Assembly: GCF_014837175.1 (NCBI RefSeq)
Contig: NZ_JACYFR010000005.1
Coordinates: forward strand, 124,001 to 188,000
Direction of reading: 5' to 3'
DNA: 64,000 bases
DNA from: Cellulomonas sp. JH27-2
GTDB taxonomy: Bacteria > Actinomycetota > Actinomycetes > Actinomycetales > Cellulomonadaceae
The notes under the pieces were generated by a model. The model saw only the letters and a list, made by a program, of their open reading frames with translations. It searched no databases and was not told where the DNA came from. Of this stretch, positions 26,658 to 33,552 are shown one piece after another (the first letter of the stretch is position 1; each line of letters begins with the position of its first letter). A program made the position numbers and the translations under genes.

Positions 26658-27626
26658 TCAGGACGACTGGGCGGCGCACCCGCAGGAGGGGTGCGCCGCC
26701 CAGTCGCGTCTGCGGGGGACGGCGTCGGGCAGACCGATCTCGTAGCTCGCCGCCAGCCGGGCACCCGTGTCGAGGTGGTCGACGACCGCCGCGGACGCGA
26801 CGGCCCCGGCCACCGACGCGAGGACGGTGCCCTCCGCGCCATCGCGGGCGGGCCGGGCGATCGCGTCGGCGACCCGCCCCCACGCCGGGTCCAGGTCGCT
26901 GTGGTGCAGCTCGACGCAGTGCAGGCACGGCGCGCCGGTCCGCGTGACGAGCGGCCCGACAACGACGTCCGCCTCCCTGACCAGCACCGACAGGTGCGGC
27001 ACCCCCTCGGACAGCAGCAGCGCGGCCCGGACGGGGTCGGCGGCGCCGTGCTCGACGACGACCAGCACGTCGGGGGCGCGCGTGGACTCGAGGGCGACGT
27101 CGGGCGCGACGTCGCGCAGGATCCGGGCGGCCACGACCGTCCGCTCGACGCCGACGTCCTCCCAGCGGTAGCCCCACGGGCCGACGTCGAGCGAGCGGAC
27201 CGGGCGGTCGTCGTCGACCAGCACCGTGCCGACGCCGACCGCGGCGAGGTGCAGGGCCGCGCTCAGCCCCGTCGGCCCCAGGCCGAGGACCCCCACGCCG
27301 GCCGCCGCACGCCGCGCCATCCGTTCGCGCCCGGTGCCGTCCACCAGGTCCCACGCCGCGACGTCGTACGCGCCGGGGCCGCGGCGGACGCGGGACGCGG
27401 TGCGGGACGTGGCGAGGTGCGCTTGGTCGAGCTGGTGGGCCACCTCGCGCAGCCGCTCGGTGCCGATCGGCAACGTGCGGTGGCCCGCTTCGGCGTCGAC
27501 GGCGACGAGCGCGGCGACCTCGTCGGGCCGCAGGTCACCGACGCGTACCGCCCAGCGCGGGTCGGTGCCGACCTGGACCTCGTCGTCCGCCCGTCGCACC
27601 ACCCGCAGTCCTTCTCGCAGCCGCAT
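26658..27626 (-). CDS. ThiF/E1-like protein (TOMM leader-peptide-binding type), no YcaO partner in window
   Basis: 322 residues. An N-terminal winged-helix-like part (about 1-100) precedes an E1-like Rossmann domain with the nucleotide loop GVGVLGLGPTGLSAALHLAAVGVG and an acidic VDDDR. The Cys-containing segment GAPCLHCVELHHSDLDPAW and the C-terminal HPSCGC could together bind zinc. The arrangement resembles cyclodehydratase C/TOMM precursor-binding proteins, but no YcaO gene and no obvious precursor lies nearby. A similar orphan may occupy Rv3196. Function unknown. The last codons form half of a 16-bp inverted repeat (26666-26704). Convergent with whiB7. Confidence 0.7.
   Translation of the reverse strand: MRLREGLRVVRRADDEVQVGTDPRWAVRVGDLRPDEVAALVAVDAEAGHRTLPIGTERLREVAHQLDQAHLATSRTASRVRRGPGAYDVAAWDLVDGTGRERMARRAAAGVGVLGLGPTGLSAALHLAAVGVGTVLVDDDRPVRSLDVGPWGYRWEDVGVERTVVAARILRDVAPDVALESTRAPDVLVVVEHGAADPVRAALLLSEGVPHLSVLVREADVVVGPLVTRTGAPCLHCVELHHSDLDPAWGRVADAIARPARDGAEGTVLASVAGAVASAAVVDHLDTGARLAASYEIGLPDAVPRRRDWAAHPSCGCAAQSS
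26666..26704. terminator. Strong inverted repeat inside the 3' end of the ThiF-like gene
   Basis: A 16-bp perfect stem, arms ACTGGGCGGCGCACCC (with one sliding base) and GGGTGCGCCGCCCAGT, about 7-nt loop, between convergent whiB7 and the ThiF-like gene but within the latter's coding region. It can terminate whiB7 transcripts, and it forces the C-terminal DWAAHPSCGCAAQSS codons to be self-complementary. Confidence 0.65.
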
Positions 27627-27738
27627 CGGCCCTCCCTCGACGACCGCGCCAGACTGCCACCGCCGGCTCGTCGACGGCCGCCGTCATCCACAGGCCGTGA
27701 CCGGGTGACGTCGACCGGACGAAGGAGCGCAGACGCGA

Positions 27739-27772
27739 CGAGGGGCGCCGTCCGGGTGGACGGCGCCCCTCG
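27739..27772. terminator. Terminator downstream of the zinc-ribbon gene
   Basis: A 15-bp perfect stem, arms CGAGGGGCGCCGTCC and GGACGGCGCCCCTCG, with a 4-nt loop. It is 30 bases past the stop of the minus-strand DUF5679 gene and ahead of the ThiF-like gene on the same strand, so it separates the two transcripts. Confidence 0.8.
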
Positions 27773-27802
27773 GGCGTGTCTGGGTGTCAGACGTCGGAGG
27801 CG

Positions 27803-27961
27803 TCAGGCCTTGCCGAGGATGCGGTTCAGCTTGGTGCCGCAGACCGGGCACGTGGCCTTCGCCATCCGGCGGCCCGACTCGGAGACGACGACGTCGCCCT
27901 CGGCCTCACGCTTCTCCTTGCACTTCACGCAGTAGAACTCGCCTGCATACGTCTCGGCCAT
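27803..27961 (-). CDS. DUF5679 small zinc-ribbon protein
   Basis: 52 residues. Two Cys pairs, YCVKCKEKR and TCPVCGTKLNRILGKA, form a rubredoxin-like zinc ribbon. This is the actinobacterial DUF5679 family, function unknown. I start at the ATG at 27961, preceded by GGGAGGA at 6-nt spacing, not at the longer frame. Small zinc ribbons of this kind often bind nucleic acid or ribosomes, but nothing here shows that. Confidence 0.85.
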   Translation of the reverse strand: MAETYAGEFYCVKCKEKREAEGDVVVSESGRRMAKATCPVCGTKLNRILGKA

Positions 27962-28208
27962 CGCCGGTCCTCCCTCGGTGTCGTGCACCGGACCGGGATT
28001 CCGCCGGCCGGCGGCCGGGCGGCCTCATCGACCTGCCCGAGCGCCAACAACCCTAGCCGCGGCAGCACACCGCAGGTCCGATGTTCGAGCGTGACGCGCC
28101 GGTGGATCGCGCGTGTTTGCGCCCGTCGCAGGCCGATCGAGGCCCTCGCGCGGGATGTCGCGGGCTCAAATCGGGCGCGGCGTCGGTGCCGGGCGCTACC
28201 GTGCCGGT

Positions 28209-28787
28209 GTGCACGCTCCCGAGCTGGTCGAGGTCCGCAGGTCGCGCAAGCGCGTGCGGACCGTCAGCGCGTGGCGCGAGGGCGAGCGCACGGTGATCGC
28301 CATCCCCGCCCAGTTCTCCCGCGCGCAGGAGAAGGAATGGGTCAACCGGATGGTGACCCGGCTGGCCGCCCAGGAGCAGCGCCGGCGCCCGTCGGACCGT
28401 CAGCTGGCGGACCGGGCGGCCGAGCTCTCCGCGCGCTACCTGGCCGGGCGCGCCGTCCCGACGAGCGTGCGCTGGTCCAGCAACCAGGGCAAGCGCTGGG
28501 GCTCGTGCACACCGTCCGACGGCACCATCCGCATCTCCGACCGCGTCCGCGGCATGCCACGCTGGGTGCTCGACTACGTGCTGCTGCACGAGCTGACGCA
28601 CCTGCTGCACGCCGGCCACACGCCGCAGTTCTGGGCGGCGCTCGACGCGTACCCGCGCACCGAGCGTGCCCGGGGCTTCCTGGAGGGCCACGCGTACCGC
28701 GGTGACGGCGCGGACGACGCCGACCCGGACGACGCAGCCGACGTCGACGGGGTTGGCGACGAATCAACCGACGCGCCCGACGCCTGA
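28209..28787 (+). CDS. YgjP-like (M48-type) metallopeptidase
   Basis: 192 residues. The YgjP/WLM-type peptidase core is clear: RWSSNQGKRWGSCTPSDGTIRIS, then HELTHLLHAGHTPQFW with the zinc HExxH (first His near residue 127) and the downstream H. After about 160 the tail is acidic, Asp/Ala-rich and probably disordered. Cytosolic, substrate unknown. The GTG start is set by a TACCGT -10 box (28197-28202) 6 nt upstream; the longer frame to 28113 starts ahead of the promoter. The 247-base gap to the divergent zinc-ribbon gene holds no other gene. Confidence 0.85.
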   Translation: MHAPELVEVRRSRKRVRTVSAWREGERTVIAIPAQFSRAQEKEWVNRMVTRLAAQEQRRRPSDRQLADRAAELSARYLAGRAVPTSVRWSSNQGKRWGSCTPSDGTIRISDRVRGMPRWVLDYVLLHELTHLLHAGHTPQFWAALDAYPRTERARGFLEGHAYRGDGADDADPDDAADVDGVGDESTDAPDA

Positions 28788-28791
28788 CGCG

Positions 28792-28811
28792 CCCTCGACC
28801 CAGGTCGAGGG
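28792..28811. terminator. Terminator hairpin after the YgjP-like gene
   Basis: CCCTCGAC (28792-28799), loop CCAG, GTCGAGGG (28804-28811), 4 bases after the stop codon. Confidence 0.6.
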
Positions 28812-28854
28812 CCGCCGCTCCCGGTCGCGCCCCGGTCGGCGAACCTCTCCGCGC

Positions 28855-28920
28855 CGGTAGTCGATCTCCCGCGAGGTAGTCGACTGCAACCGACTACCTC
28901 GGAGGGAACCCGACTACTGG
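28855..28920. repeat. Cluster of GTAGTCG/CGACTAC elements
   Basis: Four copies of a GGTAGTCG-like word occur in 66 bases. Two form a 10-bp inverted repeat (GAGGTAGTCG at 28873-28882, CGACTACCTC at 28891-28900, 8-nt loop); single copies flank it on both strands. It lies between convergent genes. It looks like a small REP-type intergenic element; a role in termination is possible. Confidence 0.55.
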
Positions 28921-28965
28921 CGCTGCGAAACCGACGAGCGGGTCTCGGCGCGCGCGGCGCGGGCG

Positions 28966-30384
28966 TTAGTTCTGCGGCGGGGTGTCGTCGCCCGGGTCCT
29001 CGCCGAGGATCTCGGCGAGCGCGCGGTCCAGGTCCGCGGACTCGTCGACGGCCGCGGCGCGCCGCGTGGCGTAGCCGGCGGGGTCGTCGAGGTCCTCGGC
29101 CGTGGGCATGAGGTCCGGGTGGTCCCACACGGCGTCGCGCGCGGCGGTCCCGTTGTCGGCGGCGATCCGTGCCCACAGGGCGGCGGCGTCGCGCAGGCGG
29201 CGGGGCCGCAGCTCGAGCCCGACGAGCGTCGCGAACGTCTGCTCGGCGGGGCCGCCCGCGGCGCGGCGCCGGCGGATCATCTCGCGCAGCGCGACCGTGT
29301 GGGGCAGGTGCGGCATCGCGGCGGCGGAGGCGACCTCGTCGACCCATCCCTCCACCAGGGCGAGGGCCGTCTCCAGCCGCTCGAGCGCCGCCTGCTGCGC
29401 GGGGGTGGTGTGGGGGGCGAACACGCCACCGGACAGCGCCTGCTGCAGGGCTGCGGCGTCGGTCGGATCGATCGAGCGCACGGCCTCCTCGAGCTGGTCG
29501 GCGTCGATCGTGATGCCACGCGCGTACGACTCGACCGTCGCGAGCAGGTGGGCGCGCAGCCACGGGACGTGCGTGAACAGGCGCGTGGCCGCGGCCTCGC
29601 GCAGAGCGAGGAACAGTCGCACCTCGTCGACCGGGGCGTCCAGGCCCGCGGCGAACGCGTCGACGTTGCTCGCGACGAGCGCCGGGGTGGGGGAATCGAG
29701 CAGCGGCAGGCCGATGTCGGTGGTGCCGAAGACGTCCCGCGCGAGCGTGCCCGCCGCCTGGCCCACCTGCAGGCCGAAGACGGCGGAGCCGAGCCGCCGC
29801 AGCAGCTGGGTCGCGTCGATGCCGCCGGGCAGCTCGCCGCCGAGGCCGCCGAGGCCCCCCGCCATGTCGACGTCGTCGCCCATCGCGTCCCCGAGCGTGG
29901 CGACCAGCGCCTGCGACAGCGACGCCGCGACCGGCTCGGTGAGCGTGCGCCACGTCGGCAGCGTCGCCTCGACCCACTCGGCGCGGCTCCACGCGCGCGG
30001 CGTGCCGGAGGCGGGCGGCAGCTCGGTGGCCGCGTCGAGCCACAGCTCCGCGACGGCCAGCGCGTCACGCACCTGCTTGGTCTGCGCGGGGGACAGCGAA
30101 GGGTCGCCCTCGGCGGACGCCTGCTGGCGTGCCAGGTCGTGCGCCATCTGCCAGTTGACGGGTTCGTCGCCCGACGACGCGAGCATGCGCTGCATCTGGT
30201 CGAACGCCTGCTGCAGCGCGGCGGGGTCGCTCGGCAGGTTGTTCAGGGCCGAGGCGTCGATGCCGCGCTCGCGCAGCTCACGGATGGCCTCGTCGGCGCC
30301 GGGACCGAGCATGGCGCGGAGCATCTGCTCCCACGGCTCGCCCGATCCGTCGGGGCCGGGAACGGCGGGGTTGTCGGAACTCAC
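28966..30384 (-). CDS. Zincin-like protein of the Rv3195/F420-biosynthesis-associated family
   Basis: 472 residues. The N-terminus is helical and rich in Ala, Gln and Asp; the middle and end carry the family segments GLQVGQAAGTLARDVFGTTDIGLPL, RLFLALREAAATRLFTHVPWLRAHLL, ALVEGWVDEVAS and TFATLVGLELRPRRLRDAAALWARI. The family is annotated as zincin-like metalloprotease, but I see no HExxH in this copy, so activity is uncertain. The GTG at 30384 is preceded by CAGGAGG with 5-nt spacing. Divergent from the epimerase-like gene, as around Rv3195. Confidence 0.78.
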   Translation of the reverse strand: MSSDNPAVPGPDGSGEPWEQMLRAMLGPGADEAIRELRERGIDASALNNLPSDPAALQQAFDQMQRMLASSGDEPVNWQMAHDLARQQASAEGDPSLSPAQTKQVRDALAVAELWLDAATELPPASGTPRAWSRAEWVEATLPTWRTLTEPVAASLSQALVATLGDAMGDDVDMAGGLGGLGGELPGGIDATQLLRRLGSAVFGLQVGQAAGTLARDVFGTTDIGLPLLDSPTPALVASNVDAFAAGLDAPVDEVRLFLALREAAATRLFTHVPWLRAHLLATVESYARGITIDADQLEEAVRSIDPTDAAALQQALSGGVFAPHTTPAQQAALERLETALALVEGWVDEVASAAAMPHLPHTVALREMIRRRRAAGGPAEQTFATLVGLELRPRRLRDAAALWARIAADNGTAARDAVWDHPDLMPTAEDLDDPAGYATRRAAAVDESADLDRALAEILGEDPGDDTPPQN

Positions 30385-30429
30385 GGGGACCTCCTGCGAC
30401 GATGGGTCCGGCTGCTCCACACGGTAACC

Positions 30430-31572
30430 ATGCAGCCGGGGGATCGGAGCACGGTGGACGAGCAGGTTCGCTCAGGGCGCAGCACGGCGGCGTCGTCGCG
30501 GCGTCCGTCGCGGCCTGCGGCGCGCGCGTCAGAGCGGACGACGAGCCCCGACCCGTCGTCACCGGCGTCGCGTGGTGACGTCGCCGTGCTGGGCACGGGC
30601 CCGCTGGCCGTCGCGCTCACCGCCGTCTGGGACGGTCCGGTGCGCACGTTCGACGAGCTGCCGGAGGCCGAGCCGCACCGCGCGCTCGAAGGGCTTCGCG
30701 TGCTCGTCGTCGTCGCCCACCCCGCGGACCTGACGGCGCCCGCGGCCCGGACGCGCGGCGACGAGGTCGCCGTCCTGGTCGCGCAGATGCAGCGGACCTT
30801 GTCCGCCGCGCGCGAGGCGAAGGTCGTGCACGTCGTCGTCGTGACGTCCGCGCTGGTCCACGGCGCGTGGCCCGAGCGACCGCTCATCCACGACGGCGAC
30901 CCCCTGCACCAGCCCGAGGGGGAGCGCCGCGGGATGATCGCGGCGATGGCGAGCGCCGAGGCCGTCGTCGCGCGCGCCGCTCGTCGTCGGACCCCGAGGA
31001 TCACGGTGCTGCGGCCCGCGGCGCTCGCGGGCGGCGGCGCGGACACGTTCGTGACCAGGCACTTCGAGGCCCCGCGGCTGCTGACGGTGCGGGGTGCCGA
31101 ACGGGAGTGGCAGTTCGTCCACGTCGAGGACGTCGCGTCCGCGGCACGGTTCGCGGTGGATCACGGCCTGACCGGGCCGCTCACCGTCGGCGCGCCAGAC
31201 CCGTTGTCGGCCGCGCAGGTCGCCGAGGCCTCGGGCATGCGGCCGATCGAGCTCGCGGCGGCGACCGCGTTCGGGACCGCGGAGCGGCTGCACCGCGTCG
31301 GGGTCCTGCCGGCGCCCGCGGGGGAGCTCGCGTTCGTCGTCTACCCGTGGACGGTGGCGACCGACGGCCTGACGGCGGCGGGCTGGCAGCCCCGGTACTC
31401 GAACGAGCAGTGCCTCGAGATCGTGCTGGAGGGCGTGCAGGGACGGCTGGGCGTCGCGGGTCGTCGGCTCGGCGCGCGCGACGCCGCCGCGCTCGGCGCC
31501 GCGGGGGCGGCCGTCGCGCTCATCGGGACCGCCGCCGTGTGGCGGCAGGCGCGCGGTCGTCGGCGCACATGA
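30430..31572 (+). CDS. NAD(P)-dependent epimerase-like (SDR) protein with C-terminal membrane helix
   Basis: 380 residues. An Arg/Ser-rich start of about 45 residues precedes an extended SDR Rossmann domain: DVAVLGTGPLAVALT, LVVVAHPADL, VVTSALVHGAW, ITVLRPAALAGGG and WQFVHVEDVASAARFAV. A hydrophobic C-terminal segment (AALGAAGAAVALIGTAAVW) then an Arg-rich end suggests a tail anchor. The usual YxxxK catalytic pair is not obvious, so binding without epimerase activity is possible. A GTG at 30454 is an alternative start. Its stop overlaps the Lon-like gene start (ATGA). Confidence 0.72.
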   Translation: MQPGDRSTVDEQVRSGRSTAASSRRPSRPAARASERTTSPDPSSPASRGDVAVLGTGPLAVALTAVWDGPVRTFDELPEAEPHRALEGLRVLVVVAHPADLTAPAARTRGDEVAVLVAQMQRTLSAAREAKVVHVVVVTSALVHGAWPERPLIHDGDPLHQPEGERRGMIAAMASAEAVVARAARRRTPRITVLRPAALAGGGADTFVTRHFEAPRLLTVRGAEREWQFVHVEDVASAARFAVDHGLTGPLTVGAPDPLSAAQVAEASGMRPIELAAATAFGTAERLHRVGVLPAPAGELAFVVYPWTVATDGLTAAGWQPRYSNEQCLEIVLEGVQGRLGVAGRRLGARDAAALGAAGAAVALIGTAAVWRQARGRRRT

Positions 31573-32765
31573 GCGTGGGGCATGATCGGCCCGTGCCCGA
31601 CGAGCCTTCGCCCGAGAACCTGCCCCGCGACGCGGATCCTGCGTCGCAGCCGGTGAGCGGTGCGGACGCCGTCCCGGCCGACGGCCCCTTCGTCGTCCCC
31701 GGCGAACCGCGACCGCCCGTCTCGGCACGGTCCGTCACGACCACTGTCAGCCTGCTGCTCAGCTCGATCCTGTTCGCCGTGCTCCTCGTCGTCCCCACGG
31801 GCTACGCGGTCAGCTCGCCGGGACCCACGCGCGACGTGCTCGGCGAGGTGGACGGCAAGCCGCTCATCTCCATCTCGGGCGCCAAGACGTACGACTCGAC
31901 CGGGCAGCTCCACCTGGTGACCGTCTCCGCGACGGGCGGCCCGGGGTACCCGTCGACCGTGATGCGCGTGCTCAGCGGTTGGGCGTCGCGGTGGTCGGTC
32001 GCGCAGCCGCGCGAGGTGCTGTTCCCGCCCGCGCAGACGCGCGAGCAGGTCGACACCGCGAACCAGCAGGAGATGGTCTCGTCGCAGGAGAACGCGAGCG
32101 TCGCGGCGCTGACCGAGCTGGGGTACGAGGTGCCTGCCACGCTGACGGTCGCGGGCACGGTGCCGAAGTCAGGGGCCGCCGGCGTAGTCGAGAAGGGCGA
32201 CGTCATCGTCGCCATCGACGGCGTCAAGGTGCCGGACTACGAGACGCTGCTCGACGAGCTCGCGAAGATCACCGCGGGCGACACGATCACGCTGACGGTC
32301 AAGCGCGACGGCCAGACGAAGGACCTGTCCGTGGTCACCGGGAAGGCCGACGACGGCAGCGCGGTGATCGGCGTCTTCATCGACCCGACGTTCGACATGC
32401 CCGTGGACATCGACATCAGCATCGACGGCATCGGCGGCCCCAGCGCCGGGACCATGTTCGCGCTCGGGATCATCGACAAGATGACGCCGCAGGACGAGGC
32501 GAACGGGGTGGTCATCGCCGGCACCGGGACCATGGACATCACGGGTGACGTCGGCGCGATCGGCGGCATCCGGCAGAAGCTCGAGGGCGCCCGACGTGAC
32601 GGCGCGACCTGGTTCCTGGCGCCGGCGAGCAACTGCAACGAGGTCGTCGGGCACGTTCCGGACGGGCTGCACGTCGCGAAGGTCTCGACGCTGCACGAGG
32701 CACGCGAGGCGATGACCGCGATCGGTGCCGGCAAGGGCGCGTCGTTGCCGACTTGCACGTCCTGA
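31569..32765 (+). CDS. Membrane-anchored PDZ / Lon-like serine protease (YlbL family)
   Basis: 398 residues. A Pro/Asp-rich cytosolic N-terminus, one membrane helix (about 58-78), then an extracytoplasmic region with a PDZ domain (KSGAAGVVEKGDVIVAIDGVKVPDYETLLDEL) and an S16 Lon-like domain. The catalytic Ser-Lys dyad is in DGIGGPSAGTMFALG (Ser near 292) and GAIGGIRQKLEGA (Lys near 337). The family handles envelope quality control in Gram-positives; the substrate is unknown here. Translationally coupled to the SDR gene upstream. The mycobacterial counterpart is Rv3194c. Confidence 0.9.
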   Translation: MSVGHDRPVPDEPSPENLPRDADPASQPVSGADAVPADGPFVVPGEPRPPVSARSVTTTVSLLLSSILFAVLLVVPTGYAVSSPGPTRDVLGEVDGKPLISISGAKTYDSTGQLHLVTVSATGGPGYPSTVMRVLSGWASRWSVAQPREVLFPPAQTREQVDTANQQEMVSSQENASVAALTELGYEVPATLTVAGTVPKSGAAGVVEKGDVIVAIDGVKVPDYETLLDELAKITAGDTITLTVKRDGQTKDLSVVTGKADDGSAVIGVFIDPTFDMPVDIDISIDGIGGPSAGTMFALGIIDKMTPQDEANGVVIAGTGTMDITGDVGAIGGIRQKLEGARRDGATWFLAPASNCNEVVGHVPDGLHVAKVSTLHEAREAMTAIGAGKGASLPTCTS

Positions 32766-32769
32766 CGCG

Positions 32770-33330
32770 CTACTCCAGCGTCGATCGCAGCGCCGTGACC
32801 AGGCCCGGGACCAGGTCCGGACCCTGCCCCACCTGGTCGTCGGCGTCGTTGGCGCGCGAGCGCACGGCGCACCACGACGGGCCGTCGCGCAGCACGCCGA
32901 CGGCGAGGCGCACGTCCTGGCGGTCGGGGTGGGCGAGCAGGTAGTCCAGCGCCTCCTGCGTGCCGGCGGGCATCTGGGCCTCCGCATCGGGCGGCAGCAC
33001 CACGCGCTCGACCGTCACGGCGACGCCGTCCACCGACGACGGCCACGACAGGCCGGCCAGCAGCTCCTCGAGGTCGTCGGCCGCCGGCAGACCCTCCTGC
33101 TCGATCGACGTGAGGTGCCAGGGTGCAGCCTGGGCGGCCGCCAGCACGGTCGGGTCGAGCTGGTCGGCCAGACCCGGCTCGGTGGCGAGCGCGGCCTGCG
33201 TGCGCACGAGCGCGAACACGCGGACGGGGGCGTCCCAGCCGGCGGCCGCGACGTGGTGCTCGACCTCCCGCACGGCGTCGGCGAGGTCGGCGGTCGCGGG
33301 GTGGGGGCTGTTCTCGGGCGCATCGGTCAC
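32770..33330 (-). CDS. PPA1309-family protein
   Basis: 186 residues of the actinobacterial PPA1309-like family, no known function. Recognisable parts are LADAVREVEHHVAAAGWDAPVRVFALVRT, PWHLTSIEQEGLP and RLAVGVLRDGPSWCAVR. Soluble, no signal or membrane segment. The GTG start follows a GACGAT box by 6 nt, so it may be leaderless. It converges on the Lon-like protease gene with only 4 bases between stops. Confidence 0.8.
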   Translation of the reverse strand: MTDAPENSPHPATADLADAVREVEHHVAAAGWDAPVRVFALVRTQAALATEPGLADQLDPTVLAAAQAAPWHLTSIEQEGLPAADDLEELLAGLSWPSSVDGVAVTVERVVLPPDAEAQMPAGTQEALDYLLAHPDRQDVRLAVGVLRDGPSWCAVRSRANDADDQVGQGPDLVPGLVTALRSTLE

Positions 33331-33391
33331 CCGCCCATCGTCGCACCCCGGTCACCCCCACCTCCCGCTCCCTGGCGCCACCGCCCAGCCC

Positions 33392-33480
33392 TCCCGGGCG
33401 AGACAGACCTTTGCGGGTGAGGCAGACCCTTGCAGACGTCTGCCTCACCCGCAGACGTCTGTCTCGGCGCCCGGGGCTCT
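33392..33480. repeat. Intergenic palindrome made of four copies of a 17-bp unit
   Basis: The unit GYGAGRCAGACNTYTGC occurs twice forward (about 33399-33415 and 33418-33434) and twice inverted (about 33432-33448 and 33450-33467), the inner copies sharing a few bases. Outer CCCGGGCG and CGCCCGGG extend the arms to about 35 bp, with a 3-base insertion and 2 mismatches. It lies 70 bases upstream of the UPF0182 gene and could fold into a long cruciform or RNA hairpin. It is probably a dispersed genomic repeat. Confidence 0.75.
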
Positions 33481-33552
33481 GGCCTGGAACATCGGGGCCG
33501 GATGTGGGTTCCATGTGGGAACCTGGGCGCAGACCGATCCGTTGGGAGTGCC

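Noticed and set aside
33392..33480. CRISPR array
   Set aside because: Repeats are inverted and nearly contiguous without spacers, and no cas gene is present.
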